The position numbers were made by a program, and so were the translations under genes. 64,000 nt of DNA from Niveispirillum lacus (GTDB lineage: Bacteria; Pseudomonadota; Alphaproteobacteria; Azospirillales; Azospirillaceae), in contig NZ_NOXU01000030.1 of the NCBI RefSeq assembly GCF_002251795.1, forward strand, positions 1 to 64,000, written 5' to 3'. Below are positions 8,389 through 17,288 of the stretch, piece after piece. The notes under the pieces are model-generated. The model worked only from the letters and a program-made list of their open reading frames with translations. It was not told the origin of the DNA and did no database searches. Position 1 is the stretch's first letter. Every line of letters begins with the position of its first letter.

Positions 8389-9900
8389 ATGACCAATCAG
8401 CGCGCCAGCGGCCTTCTTCTACACCCGACCTCGCTGCCCGGTGGGCATGGCATCGGCGATATGGGGCCGGCGGCCCGCACCTTCCTGGCCGATCTTCAGG
8501 CAGCCGGACAAAGCGTGTGGCAGATCCTGCCGCTTGCGCCGACCAGCCTGGGCAACAGCCCCTATTCGGCCCTGTCCAGCTTCGCCGGCAATCCGCTGTT
8601 GATCAGCTTTGACGATCTGCGCCGCGATGGGTTTGCCGACGCGTCGATCCTGTCGGGATTGCCTGACAACACGGCGGAACGGGTGGATTATGATGGGGTG
8701 GCCATTGCCAAGCTGGCCGCCCTGGACAAGGTCGCGGGCGACTTCCTGAAACGCTCCAGCCAGGATGAGGAATGGGGCGACTTCGAATTGTTCCGGGCGC
8801 GTAATGATGCCGAATGGTTGGATGACTACGCGCTGTACACCGTGTTGAAGGCCAAACATGGCGGTGCTGCCTGGATGGATTGGAACGCGCTGTATGCCAG
8901 CCGCGATCCTATCGGCATCGGGGAAGCGCGCCATACGCTGTCGTTTGAGATCAAGAAAATCAAGGTTCAGCAGTTCCTGTTTTTCCGGCAGTGGATGGCG
9001 TTGAAGCAGGATGCCAATGCGCGCGGCATCCGGATCATGGGCGATATCCCGATTTTCGTGGCGGGAGACAGCGCCGATGTCTGGTCCCGTCGTGACCTGT
9101 TTGAACTGGATGGGTCGGGCCGACCCACCATCGTCGCCGGTGTACCGCCCGATTATTTCAGCGCCACCGGGCAGCGCTGGGGCAACCCTCTCTACCGGTG
9201 GGATACGCACCGGGCGGAGGGTTTTGCCTGGTGGCACCGGCGCATCGCCAAGACGTTGGAAACGGTGGATATGGTCCGTATCGACCATTTCCGTGGGTTC
9301 GAGAGTTACTGGGAAATCCCGGCGCATGAGGAAACAGCGATCCATGGCCGCTGGGTACCGGCGCCGGGTTATGAACTGTTCCAGTCGCTGAAGGACCGCT
9401 GCGGTGCGCTGCCCATCATCGCCGAGGATCTGGGCATCATCACCCCGGAGGTGGAGCGCCTGCGCGACCATTTCGGTTTCCCTGGCATGCGCGTGCTGCC
9501 CTTTGAATGGGGCGATCATTTTGAACCCTGGAACTATGATCCCAACCGTTATGCCGCGCATTCCGTGTTCTACACGGGCACCCATGACAATGACACGATC
9601 CTGGGCTGGGTGACGTCACGGGGCGGGCTGGACGGGGAGTTGGGCCAGCGCATCCGGTCCTACCTGAATACGGACGGGCGGGAGTTGCACTGGGACTTCA
9701 TCCGCTTTGCCCTGGGGGTGAATTCCGAACTGGTCATCACGCCCGTTCAGGATGTGCTGGAATTGGGCACCGAAGGCCGCATGAACGTGCCTGGCCTGCC
9801 CGACGGCAACTGGGGGTGGCGCCTGAAAGATGGTCAGTGGCGCGATGAGCATGCGGAGCGCCTGCGCGATCTGACGGCGGCGGCGGGACGGCTGGGATAG
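8389..9900 (+). CDS. malQ: 4-alpha-glucanotransferase (amylomaltase)
   Basis: MalQ moves alpha-1,4-glucan segments between maltodextrins (GH77). I use the ATG at 8389 (MTNQRASGLLLHPTSLPGG), giving 503 residues, the normal length for the compact bacterial type; the open frame extends 64 codons upstream without family similarity. Signature positions include HPTSLPGGHGIGDMG near residue 13, the nucleophile region VRIDHFRGF (about 298-306), the acid/base region AEDLG (about 346) and GTHDNDT (about 397). It is transcribed divergently from the GH15-like gene, consistent with joint regulation of glucan use. A palindromic repeat follows the stop. Confidence 0.95.
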   Translation: MTNQRASGLLLHPTSLPGGHGIGDMGPAARTFLADLQAAGQSVWQILPLAPTSLGNSPYSALSSFAGNPLLISFDDLRRDGFADASILSGLPDNTAERVDYDGVAIAKLAALDKVAGDFLKRSSQDEEWGDFELFRARNDAEWLDDYALYTVLKAKHGGAAWMDWNALYASRDPIGIGEARHTLSFEIKKIKVQQFLFFRQWMALKQDANARGIRIMGDIPIFVAGDSADVWSRRDLFELDGSGRPTIVAGVPPDYFSATGQRWGNPLYRWDTHRAEGFAWWHRRIAKTLETVDMVRIDHFRGFESYWEIPAHEETAIHGRWVPAPGYELFQSLKDRCGALPIIAEDLGIITPEVERLRDHFGFPGMRVLPFEWGDHFEPWNYDPNRYAAHSVFYTGTHDNDTILGWVTSRGGLDGELGQRIRSYLNTDGRELHWDFIRFALGVNSELVITPVQDVLELGTEGRMNVPGLPDGNWGWRLKDGQWRDEHAERLRDLTAAAGRLG

Positions 9901-9931
9901 GGTCCGCGCTTACCGACCTGAACCTGCCTGC

Positions 9932-10016
9932 TTCCCCCGTGAAAGCGGGGGCCAAGGGGCCAAGCGCAACCGAAGCATGGTTCCTACGGCCCCTGGATCC
10001 CCGCTTTTGCGGGGAA
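9932..10016. repeat. REP-like imperfect inverted repeat, copy A
   Basis: A left arm (9932-9961) and right arm (9988-10016) of about 30 bases are imperfect reverse complements, and each arm contains its own small hairpin (CCCCG...CGGGG around a CTTTT/GTGAAA core). It lies between the convergent malQ and psuG genes. A related copy is at 15936-16022. It may also act as a transcription barrier. Confidence 0.8.
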
Positions 10017-10047
10017 GGCCCATTGTGCTGAAGGGCCGCCTCTATCC

Positions 10048-11013
10048 TCAGTATCCGGGCGGGCGCTTGGCGGTGACCACCTTTTTGGGCAGCACATAGG
10101 CGCCCTTTTGCTGCGCATAGGCCACGGCGATGCGGGCCCCGACCCGCGCATTATTCAGCAGCAGGGCGCGGTTAGCGGCCAGGCTGGCGCCGCCCGTCAG
10201 TTCTTCCATGCGCTTCAGCAGGAAGGGCGTCAGGGCCTTGCCGCGCACGCCCTGGGCGTCGGCCTCACCGACCGCTTGGGCGATGGCGGCTTCGACCGCT
10301 TCTGCATCCAAGGCGGCATCGTCAGGGATCGGCACGCCGATGACGACCCCCCCGCCCAGGCCCAACTGCCACTTGGCCCGCAACACCCGCGCCACCTCGT
10401 CCGCCGTGTCGCAGCGGCCATCAACGGGCAGCGGCAGCGATGCCGTATAAAAGGCGGGGAAACGGTCTGTGGCAAAGCCGATGACCGGCACACCCTTGGT
10501 TTCCAGATATTCCAACGTACGCGGCAGGTCCAGGATGGCCTTGGCCCCGGCGCAGACGACGGCCACGTCGGTGGCGGCCAGTTCTTCCAGATCGGCGGAA
10601 ATGTCCAGGGTGGTTTCCACACCGCGATGCACGCCGCCGATGCCGCCCGTGGCGAACACAGCAATGCCGGCCAGGGCCGCGCCGATCATCGTGGCGGCCA
10701 CGGTGGTTGCACCATCGGCCCCCTGGGCCAAGGCGACGGGCAGATCACGGCGGCTGACCTTGCGCACACCGGGCTGGGCCAGACGCTCAATATCATCGGC
10801 ATCCAGGCCGACACGGATACGCCCATCCAGCACCGCAATGGTTGCGGGTACGGCCCCTTCGGCGCGGATGGCTGCTTCCAGGGCGTTGGCCGTTTCCACA
10901 TTGGCCGGATAAGGCAGACCATGGCTGATCACGGTTGATTCCAGCGCCACAACGGCCTTGCCGGCTTTCAGCGCCGCCGCCACTTCGGGATGGATGGAAA
11001 GGAAGTCCTGCAT
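10048..11013 (-). CDS. psuG: Pseudouridine-5'-phosphate glycosidase
   Basis: PsuG splits pseudouridine 5'-phosphate to ribose 5-phosphate and uracil, the second step in pseudouridine catabolism. The 321-residue protein has the expected length and signatures: ALESTVISHGLPYP (about residues 23-36), ATTVAATMIGAALAGIAVFATGGIGGVHRG (about 101-130) and CAGAKAILDLPRTLEYLETKGVPV (about 154-177), which includes the lysine and aspartate region used for Schiff-base and Mn chemistry in the family. No pseudouridine kinase (psuK) is adjacent, so the kinase must be elsewhere or the substrate may come from another route. It converges with malQ. Confidence 0.93.
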   Translation of the reverse strand: MQDFLSIHPEVAAALKAGKAVVALESTVISHGLPYPANVETANALEAAIRAEGAVPATIAVLDGRIRVGLDADDIERLAQPGVRKVSRRDLPVALAQGADGATTVAATMIGAALAGIAVFATGGIGGVHRGVETTLDISADLEELAATDVAVVCAGAKAILDLPRTLEYLETKGVPVIGFATDRFPAFYTASLPLPVDGRCDTADEVARVLRAKWQLGLGGGVVIGVPIPDDAALDAEAVEAAIAQAVGEADAQGVRGKALTPFLLKRMEELTGGASLAANRALLLNNARVGARIAVAYAQQKGAYVLPKKVVTAKRPPGY

Positions 11014-11213
11014 GGGTCCGGCCCCTGGATTTCAAGTCGGCGCGGAGAATGCAACGCCCGCCCTCCTGCTTGCAACGCCGCGCGCTGTTGGGGCCGCCAT
11101 GCGCCCATCACCGAGGTTATGGCGACTTGCGAACGAGCGTGCTAAAACCACCAGACCTGAATCAACCGCGCGGGCAACCGCGTTCAATATACCAGCAGGA
11201 GGAATGACTGAAG

Positions 11214-12179
11214 ATGCCCATGCCCAGCCAGTTCAAGGGAAAGCTGTCGCTGCCCGTCATCGCCTCCCCGATGTTCATCGTCTCCTACCCCGAACTGGTG
11301 CTGGCGGAGTGTAAGGCTGGTATCATCGGGACCTTTCCCAGCCTCAATGCGCGGCAGGCGGAAACCCTGGATGAATGGCTGACCAAAATCAGCGGCGAGT
11401 TGGCTGACTATGCCGCCGCCAACCCGGACAAGCCGGTGGCGCCGTTTGGTGTCAACCTGATCGTGCATCGCTCCAACACCCGGCTGCAGACCGATGTGGA
11501 ACTGATGGTCAAGCACAAGGTGCCGCTGATCATCACCTCGGTCGGCGCACCCGTTGGCATTGTCGAGGCCGTGCATTCCTATGGTGGGCTGGTCTTTCAC
11601 GATGTCACCAACATTCGCCACGCCAAGAAGGCGATCGAGGTGGGGGTGGACGGGCTGATTCTGGTGGCCGCCGGTGCGGGTGGCCATGCAGGCACCATGT
11701 CCCCCTTCGCCCTGTTGTCGGAAGTCCGCGAATTTTTCGATGGGCCGGTGGTGTTGGCCGGTGCCATGTCATCGGGCGCCCAGGTTCGCGCCGCAGAGGT
11801 GCTGGGCGCTGACTTCGCCTATATCGGCACCCGGTTCATCGCGACGGCAGAGGGCAATGCGCCCGACGCCTATAAGCAGATGATCATCGACCATACGGGC
11901 GCCGACATTGTCTACACGCCGATGTTCAGCGGCATTCCCGGTAATTACCTTGCCCCCAGTGTTGCCGCCAACGGTATTGATGTGAATGCCATTTCCGGTG
12001 GCACGGCCGATCCCAACCTGTCGATTGAGGATTGGTCGAAGAAAAAGGCCTGGAAGGATATCTGGTCGGCTGGTCAGGGCATCGGCACCATCCATGATGC
12101 CCCGCCCGTGGCGGAACTGGTGGCAAGGATGAAGGAAGAATATCGCGCCGCCGCCGCTGTGCCGGCCGATTACCTTTGA
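11214..12179 (+). CDS. Nitronate monooxygenase (2-nitropropane dioxygenase family)
   Basis: The 321-residue cytosolic flavoenzyme of the NMO/NPD TIM-barrel family oxidises alkyl nitronates such as propionate 3-nitronate. Family features visible are LSLPVIASPMFIVSYPELV near residue 10, GAGGHAGTMSPF (about residue 157) with the histidine typical of the active site, and phosphate-binding glycines in VLAGAMSSGAQVRAAEVLGADFAYIGTRF (about 181-209). A strong Shine-Dalgarno AGGAGGA (11197-11203) lies 10 bases before the ATG. Physiological substrate is not deducible from context; neighbours are psuG (divergent) and a histidine kinase. Confidence 0.88.
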   Translation: MPMPSQFKGKLSLPVIASPMFIVSYPELVLAECKAGIIGTFPSLNARQAETLDEWLTKISGELADYAAANPDKPVAPFGVNLIVHRSNTRLQTDVELMVKHKVPLIITSVGAPVGIVEAVHSYGGLVFHDVTNIRHAKKAIEVGVDGLILVAAGAGGHAGTMSPFALLSEVREFFDGPVVLAGAMSSGAQVRAAEVLGADFAYIGTRFIATAEGNAPDAYKQMIIDHTGADIVYTPMFSGIPGNYLAPSVAANGIDVNAISGGTADPNLSIEDWSKKKAWKDIWSAGQGIGTIHDAPPVAELVARMKEEYRAAAAVPADYL

Positions 12180-12265
12180 TCCTTTGAAGGGGCGGTCCGC
12201 TCCTTGCTGGACGTTGCGGTGAAAGCCGGCCACAGTCGGTCAGGTTTTCACCGCAGCAGCAGACC

Positions 12266-12961
12266 ATGACCCGTCCCCCCCCGATCGACCCGATCCGTCT
12301 TTTGTCCGCTGTTGGCCATGACCTGCGGCAGCCTTTCCAGGCGATGCGGTTGTTCTTGAACCTGTTGCAGATGAAGCTGGCCGACCCCAAACAGGTGGAA
12401 TTGGCCGACCGGCTGCAAGAAGCACTGGAGATCGGGTCAACACAAATGGACCAGGTGCTGACCCTGGCCAGCTTGGCTGCGGGTGCGGTGCGCATCAGAC
12501 GCGAACGGGTGCCGCTGGGCCCGTTGCTATCGCGGGTGACGGGAGAACTTGCCGCCAAGGCGAATGCCACCGGCAAGCAGATCCGGCTGGTGCCCAGCCA
12601 TCTGGTGGTGGACAGCGATCCGGTGATGCTGGATCGCCTGCTCCGCGCTCTGATCGACAATGCCATCGACCATGCTGATCCCGGCCGACGCATCCTTGTT
12701 GGCATCCGGCGTGCGGGGGGACCGGCGCTGATCGTGGCTGATGATGGGCCGGGTATCGAGCCCGCCATGCGTGGGCTGGTGATGCAGGCCGGTGAACGGC
12801 TGGAGAGGGGCGGCACGGGTCAGCGCGGGCTGGGCCTGGGTTTGACACTGTGCCAGCATATCGCCCACAATCTGGGCCATGAATTCACCATCCGCGACCG
12901 CGCGGGTCTGACGGCGATGCTGCGTTTTGTTCCTGCAACCGGCGCTCTCCCGCCTGGATAA
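12266..12961 (+). CDS. Small soluble sensor histidine kinase without a sensor domain
   Basis: At 231 residues this is essentially only a histidine-kinase core. The H-box is VGHDLRQPFQAMRLF (about residues 16-30, phospho-acceptor H18). The N-box is ALIDNAIDHA (about 127-136), the G1 box ADDGPGIEP (about 157) and the G2 box GQRGLGLGLTLCQHIA (about 184). There is no membrane segment, PAS or GAF region and no response regulator next to it, so its signal must come from another protein. The HDLRQPFQAM H-box resembles hybrid kinases in which this core follows PAS domains. It starts 86 bases after the nitronate monooxygenase and could be cotranscribed with it. Confidence 0.85.
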   Translation: MTRPPPIDPIRLLSAVGHDLRQPFQAMRLFLNLLQMKLADPKQVELADRLQEALEIGSTQMDQVLTLASLAAGAVRIRRERVPLGPLLSRVTGELAAKANATGKQIRLVPSHLVVDSDPVMLDRLLRALIDNAIDHADPGRRILVGIRRAGGPALIVADDGPGIEPAMRGLVMQAGERLERGGTGQRGLGLGLTLCQHIAHNLGHEFTIRDRAGLTAMLRFVPATGALPPG

Positions 12962-13239
12962 CCGGTCAGATGGGGTCCTATGGCACCGCTGACTTTCCTT
13001 CGGCCTCATGCTATGCTTATGCCCGCACAACCCGTGGTCTGTTTGCGTGCAGGCACCCACCGGCAGGGCGTGCTGGCCTTGGCGCTGTGAAACAGCCCCC
13101 GTTTTGCTGTTGCATCCTGTTGCGTTGAAATCGGTCATGCTCATTGGCAACCGCTTAGCGCCGCAGCATCCCGCTGATGGATGTTTCACCGTGTTGCGTT
13201 GGCGCCGGTGGTTGGACGGGAGGGCGTGGTTCCTCTGGC
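12962..13239. other. Intergenic region between convergent genes
   Basis: These 278 bases separate the histidine kinase from the APC permease, which face each other. I see no open frame with coding character, no strong terminator and no RNA gene; there are only scattered short GTTGCG-containing repeats near 13120 and 13195. Confidence 0.5.
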
Positions 13240-14538
13240 TCAGCTTGTCCGGCGGGGCCGGCTCAGCCGGTAAAGCGGCAGGGTCAGCACCAAAATCAGG
13301 GCCGCGATGGAGAGCATCCAGACCTCTGAAAGGCCGATGATCAGCAGGGCGAAGGCAAGTCCGGCCAGGGCGGCGATGCGGGCGGCATGGCGCCGGACCG
13401 GCGGGGTGATGCCGGCCGACAGGCGCAGCAGCGACAGGCAGGCATAGGCGTAAACCAGGACGTTCAGGACAACGGCCATGTTGACCACCATGCTGAACTG
13501 CTGGCCAAGCGTTGCTGACAGGGTGGCGATGCAGACGACACTCATCAGCAGGGCGGTGACGATCAGGTTGCGCGATGGTGCCCCATGCGCGTTGATTTTC
13601 GACAATGCCCGGGGGAACAGGCCCAGTTCAGACGCTGCCTCGGCGGTTTCCGCCCCCACCAGCATCCATCCGGCCAGGGTGCCCGCTGCCTTCACCATGG
13701 CGCAGACGGCCAGGATACTGCCAGCGACGGGCCCCCAGATGCGGGCGGCAACCTCGGCGAATGGGGCGGTGGACGCCGCCAGTTCCGCCGCCGGCATCAC
13801 ACCGGCCAGGGAGGTGCAGGCAAGAACATAGGTCAGGCCCGCCACAAGGATTCCCCCCATTGTGGCCAGCGGCACGTTACGTTCCGGCTGTTTCACCACC
13901 GTTGCCACCACCGCGGCACTTTCCAGGCCTAGAAAGGCCCAGATGATCAAGCCCAGCGAGGCCAACAGTGCGGTGCCGTCCGACCCGCCCGTGACGTTCC
14001 AACCTGCCATGAACAGGGCTGGATCGAACCAGATCCAGCCTAACCCGCCGACCAGCAGCACCGGTGCCAGCCCCAGGACCAGGGCCACCCCCTCGAACCG
14101 GGCAATCGGACGCGCCCCGGACAGGTTGATCAAGGTCATCAACCAGATGATGGCGATGGTGACCCCAGCCAGCACCGCCGGCATCTTCAACGCGTCAACA
14201 AAGCTGCCCAGATAACCGGTGACGGCCAGGGCGATGGCGACATTGCCGAACCAAGTGGCAATCCAATAGACAAAGGCCGACTGGAACCCCAGATACGGGC
14301 CCAGCGCGTCATGCACATAACCGGTCAGTCCCAGCCCACCTGGCCGCCGCATGGCCAGAGTCGCACAGATCCAACCCAACAGCAGGCAGCCGGCCAGCAC
14401 AATGATCCAGCCGATCAGGGTGATGGACCCGATCGCTCCCAGGCTGGCTGGCAGCAGGAAAACGCCGGACCCGATCATGTTGCCGGCAACAATGGCCCCC
14501 GCCGCCACCGGCCCGATCATCTGACCGCGCGTCCTCAT
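13240..14538 (-). CDS. APC-family amino acid / polyamine antiporter-like permease
   Basis: The 432-residue inner-membrane protein has about 12 hydrophobic helices. The first helix carries GNMIGSGVFLLPASLGAIG (about residues 19-37), closely matching the substrate-binding G-S-G-V-F-x-L-P motif of AdiC/PotE-type basic amino acid antiporters in the APC superfamily. The rest (for example WAFLGLESAAVVATVVKQPERNVP near residue 200, the helix 6-7 region) fits that family. Transport is likely of an amino acid or its decarboxylation product, but no decarboxylase gene is adjacent, so substrate is unassigned. It is convergent with the histidine kinase gene. Confidence 0.85.
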   Translation of the reverse strand: MRTRGQMIGPVAAGAIVAGNMIGSGVFLLPASLGAIGSITLIGWIIVLAGCLLLGWICATLAMRRPGGLGLTGYVHDALGPYLGFQSAFVYWIATWFGNVAIALAVTGYLGSFVDALKMPAVLAGVTIAIIWLMTLINLSGARPIARFEGVALVLGLAPVLLVGGLGWIWFDPALFMAGWNVTGGSDGTALLASLGLIIWAFLGLESAAVVATVVKQPERNVPLATMGGILVAGLTYVLACTSLAGVMPAAELAASTAPFAEVAARIWGPVAGSILAVCAMVKAAGTLAGWMLVGAETAEAASELGLFPRALSKINAHGAPSRNLIVTALLMSVVCIATLSATLGQQFSMVVNMAVVLNVLVYAYACLSLLRLSAGITPPVRRHAARIAALAGLAFALLIIGLSEVWMLSIAALILVLTLPLYRLSRPRRTS

Positions 14539-14706
14539 GCTACGCCCCTCTTGCCGGCCATAGCAAAAGCCTACCTGTTATGGATCATTCGTCCAGCAGC
14601 ATCTCGTCAGGTGGCGCACAAACACAGCCGTCACATCATCGGTCCGCGCTGTTGCGGGCGATAAGCCGCAACCAAGCGCATCAGTGCCGTCTTTAAGGGG
14701 AGTGAA

Positions 14707-14796
<90 letters not shown>

Positions 14797-14999
14797 GCAT
14801 GACCCCGCCGCGCATCAATCCCGGTGGTCGACCGGGGCGTCCTGGCGAAGTGGCGCGGAACCTACACAAACGGTTGGCGTGATGCAACAGTCCTTTTTCA
14901 TGCCGCCCATACAATATATAAGGAGCTCCATGCGGCGGAAGGACCCCACCCTTGCAGGGCACGGGGGGCGAAGACCCCAGGAAAAGAGTCGGTTCCTGG

Positions 15000-15027
15000 T
15001 TGACAGCCGGTGCTGGGCAGGTATATT
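15000..15027 (+). promoter_or_regulatory. Sigma-70-type promoter for rplU-rpmA
   Basis: TTGACA (15000-15005) and TATATT (15022-15027) are separated by 16 bases. Transcription from about 15034 would give a leader of about 105 bases before rplU, containing a CTGCCG...CGGCAG stem-loop around 15058-15083 that could be a regulatory leader. The rest of the 344-base gap 14797-15140 shows no convincing gene. Confidence 0.7.
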
Positions 15028-15140
15028 CCGCCGCCTCTGGAAACGGAGCCTCTTTGGCTGCCGTATTCCTTTTTGCGGCAGAATGGAAGGGGCCATCCCA
15101 TTGGCGGGGGTTCCCGGATCTTTAAGAAGTGGTGGTTAGA

Positions 15141-15452
15141 ATGTTCGCAGTCATCCGCACCGGCGGTAAGCAGTACAAGGTCGCGGCCGGCGACGTCATT
15201 CGGGTTGAGAAGCTGGCCGGTGAGGCTGGCGCCTCCCTGAAGCTGGACGAAGTCCTGCTGGTCAGCAACGAGGGCACCACCACTGTCGGTACGCCCCTGA
15301 TCGCCAACGCCGTTGTCACGGCTGACGTCGTCGCTCAGGACCGCAACGACAAGATCATCATCTTCAAGAAGAAGCGCCGCCAGAACTACCGCCGGAAGAA
15401 CGGCCATCGTCAGGAAGTGACGGTGCTGCGCATCACCGGTATCCAGGCCTGA
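15141..15452 (+). CDS. rplU: 50S ribosomal protein L21
   Basis: L21 binds 23S rRNA domain VI and L20. I start at ATG 15141 ([14 protein letters not shown]), giving 103 residues, the same as E. coli L21; a GTG 12 bases upstream would add MVVR, which homologues lack. Conserved features are [20 protein letters not shown] at the N-terminus and the basic stretch [17 protein letters not shown] near residue 75. It is first in rplU-rpmA, with a good promoter upstream. Confidence 0.98.
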   Translation: MFAVIRTGGKQYKVAAGDVIRVEKLAGEAGASLKLDEVLLVSNEGTTTVGTPLIANAVVTADVVAQDRNDKIIIFKKKRRQNYRRKNGHRQEVTVLRITGIQA

Positions 15453-15487
15453 GCGCCTTTGTGAAGCTTCAGTGAGGAGTTAGATCC

Positions 15488-15775
15488 ATGGCACATAAAA
15501 AGGCAGGCGGCTCGTCCCGCAATGGTCGCGATACCGCTGGGCGCCGTCTGGGCGTCAAGCGCTTCGGCGGTGAGCTGGTTCTGGCCGGCAACATCCTGGT
15601 CCGCCAGCGCGGCACCAAGTTCCATGCTGGCGAGAATGTCGGCATCGGCAAGGACCATACGCTGTTTGCGCTGGTTCACGGCAATGTTGAGTTCAAGACC
15701 GGCCTGAAGGGTCGCACCTTTGTCGCCGTCAACGAAGTCAGCTTCGATGAAGAGCCGGCGGTCGCGGCCGAGTAA
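15488..15775 (+). CDS. rpmA: 50S ribosomal protein L27
   Basis: L27 reaches the peptidyl-transferase centre with its N-terminal tail. The 95-residue product begins [20 protein letters not shown], the usual L27 start without a cleavable Firmicutes-type prepeptide, and contains [32 protein letters not shown], the family signature. The gene follows rplU by 35 bases with GAGG before the ATG, and a strong terminator comes after it, so rplU-rpmA form a closed two-gene unit. Confidence 0.98.
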   Translation: MAHKKAGGSSRNGRDTAGRRLGVKRFGGELVLAGNILVRQRGTKFHAGENVGIGKDHTLFALVHGNVEFKTGLKGRTFVAVNEVSFDEEPAVAAE

Positions 15776-15819
15776 GGTCTGTCCATCGGCCCATGGGTTG
15801 ATGACCGGAATTTGACGGG

Positions 15820-15858
15820 TCGGGGGAGCGGGCAACCGTTCCCCCGATTTGTTTTTTT
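15820..15858 (+). terminator. Strong Rho-independent terminator of rplU-rpmA
   Basis: A 12-bp stem (TCGGGGGAGCGG with CCGTTCCCCCGA, one G-T wobble) is closed by a GCAA (GNRA) tetraloop and followed by TTTGTTTTTTT. Confidence 0.93.
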
Positions 15859-15935
15859 GGGTTTTGCCGGCTGGTTGGGCACAAGAGGTCAAAGCGTTTG
15901 GCCTCTTGACCGTCCTGGTCCACCTCTAAAACCTG

Positions 15936-16022
15936 CCTCCCCCACAACAGCGGGGGTCCAGGGGTGGCCAGGGTTGACGGTTGCGGCTTGTGGCCCCTGG
16001 GTCCCCGCTTTCGTGGGGAAGG
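15936..16022. repeat. REP-like imperfect inverted repeat, copy B
   Basis: The left arm (about 15936-15970) and right arm (15991-16022) are imperfect reverse complements. The right arm differs from that of the copy at 9988-10016 at only a few positions (both contain GGCCCCTGG, CCCCGCTTT and GGGGAAGG). It lies between rpmA and obgE. Confidence 0.8.
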
Positions 16023-16068
16023 CATGTTGATGCTGCGGACATGGCAGACCCGTCCGTTCGCCGTTCAC

Positions 16069-16102
16069 TTTCTCTCTGACCTTCTCTCTGACTTTCTCTC
16101 GG
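16069..16102 (+). promoter_or_regulatory. Pyrimidine-rich 12-bp repeats just before obgE
   Basis: Two and a half copies of a 12-base unit (TTCTCTCTGAC core at 16070-16080 and 16082-16092, partial at 16093) end 8 bases before the obgE start codon. No purine-rich Shine-Dalgarno is visible there. The tract could be an S1-type ribosome contact or simply a replication-slippage repeat. Confidence 0.5.
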
Positions 16103-16109
16103 TGCCGCT

Positions 16110-17165
16110 ATGAAGTTCCTCGATCAGTGCAAGATCTTCCTGAAAAGCGGTGATGGCGGGCCGGGAGCGGTGGCATTCCGGCGCGAAAAGTTCATCCCCA
16201 ATGGCGGCCCCGATGGCGGTAATGGCGGACGCGGCGGTGATGTGGTGATTGAGGCGGTTGACGGCCTGAACACCCTGATCGACTACCGGTACCAGCAGCA
16301 TTTTAAGGCGAAAAAGGGCGGCCATGGCATGGGCTCGTCCCGGTCGGGCGGGCGCGGTGAGGATGCGGTGCTGCGCGTGCCGGTCGGTACTCAGGTGCTG
16401 GATGAAGACCAGGAAACGGTGATCGCCGACATGACCGAGGTCGGGCAGCGCATCGTGTTGCTGAAGGGCGGCGATGGCGGATTCGGCAACGAGCATTTTA
16501 AGACCAGCACCAATCGTGCCCCGCGCAATTTCGGCCCCGGCTGGCCGGGGGAGGAGCGCTGGGTCTGGCTGCGTCTGAAGCTGATCGCCGATGCCGGCCT
16601 GCTGGGCCTGCCCAATGCCGGCAAAAGCACCTTCCTGGCCGCCGTCAGCCGTGCCCGGCCCAAGATCGCCGATTACCCGTTCACGACGCTGGTGCCCAAC
16701 CTGGGTGTGGTGAAGGCCGGTGAGGAAGAATTCGTCATCGCCGATATCCCCGGCCTGATCGAAGGCGCGCATGAAGGCCACGGCCTGGGCACCCGCTTCC
16801 TGGGCCATGTGGAACGCACGCGCGTGCTGCTGCATCTGGTCGACGGCACACAGGAAGATGTGCAGCTTGCTTATCGCACCATCCGGCGTGAGCTGCGGAT
16901 GTATGGCGGCGGTCTGGCTGACAAGAAGGAAATCGTCGTCCTGAACAAGGTCGACGCCCTGACCGAGGAAGAGATTGAGTTCAAGCGCACCAAGCTGCGC
17001 CGGTCGGCCAAGAAGCCCGTCTTCGTGATGTCGGGTGCGGCGGGCGAGGGCGTGCAGGAAGTGCTCTACGCCTTGCTGAACATCATCAAGGAAGGCCGCG
17101 CCGAAGAAGGTATGGCGGCAGAAGAGGCTGCGTACAGGGCGCGCTATCGGCCGATTGAGGAGTGA
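16110..17165 (+). CDS. obgE: GTPase ObgE/CgtA
   Basis: The essential 50S-assembly GTPase of 351 residues begins [28 protein letters not shown], the glycine-rich Obg fold. The GTPase domain has P-loop GLPNAGKST (about residues 166-174), switch [14 protein letters not shown] (about 213-224) and NKVD (about 282-285). The C-terminal OCT domain of some homologues is absent, as in many alphaproteobacteria. The ATG at 16110 lacks an obvious Shine-Dalgarno and is preceded by a pyrimidine-rich repeat. Linkage to rplU-rpmA is common, although here a terminator and a palindromic repeat intervene. Confidence 0.97.
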   Translation: MKFLDQCKIFLKSGDGGPGAVAFRREKFIPNGGPDGGNGGRGGDVVIEAVDGLNTLIDYRYQQHFKAKKGGHGMGSSRSGGRGEDAVLRVPVGTQVLDEDQETVIADMTEVGQRIVLLKGGDGGFGNEHFKTSTNRAPRNFGPGWPGEERWVWLRLKLIADAGLLGLPNAGKSTFLAAVSRARPKIADYPFTTLVPNLGVVKAGEEEFVIADIPGLIEGAHEGHGLGTRFLGHVERTRVLLHLVDGTQEDVQLAYRTIRRELRMYGGGLADKKEIVVLNKVDALTEEEIEFKRTKLRRSAKKPVFVMSGAAGEGVQEVLYALLNIIKEGRAEEGMAAEEAAYRARYRPIEE

Positions 17166-17201
17166 GGCGGGGGCGGCCCATGCACCCCCATCGCCCCCGC
17201 C
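17166..17201. other. Perfect 10-bp inverted repeat after obgE
   Basis: GGCGGGGGCG (17166-17175) and CGCCCCCGCC (17192-17201) form a stem with a 16-base loop directly after the obgE stop. There is no T-run, so it may be a Rho-type or mRNA-stabilising hairpin rather than an intrinsic terminator. Confidence 0.5.
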
Positions 17202-17288
17202 CATATGTGCTGCAACGTTGACTCTGGCGGCTACATCCCTATCTTCCACCGATTAAACGGCTGGCCGCTGCCATCCGTGCCCTTTGTC

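Noticed and set aside
14884-15139. Possible small protein upstream of rplU
   Set aside because: The reading is arginine-rich with no family character, and the region contains the rplU promoter and leader.
17205-17288. Earlier ATG for miaB
   Set aside because: The extra 28 residues have no similarity to MiaB proteins and overlap the region just after the obgE hairpin.
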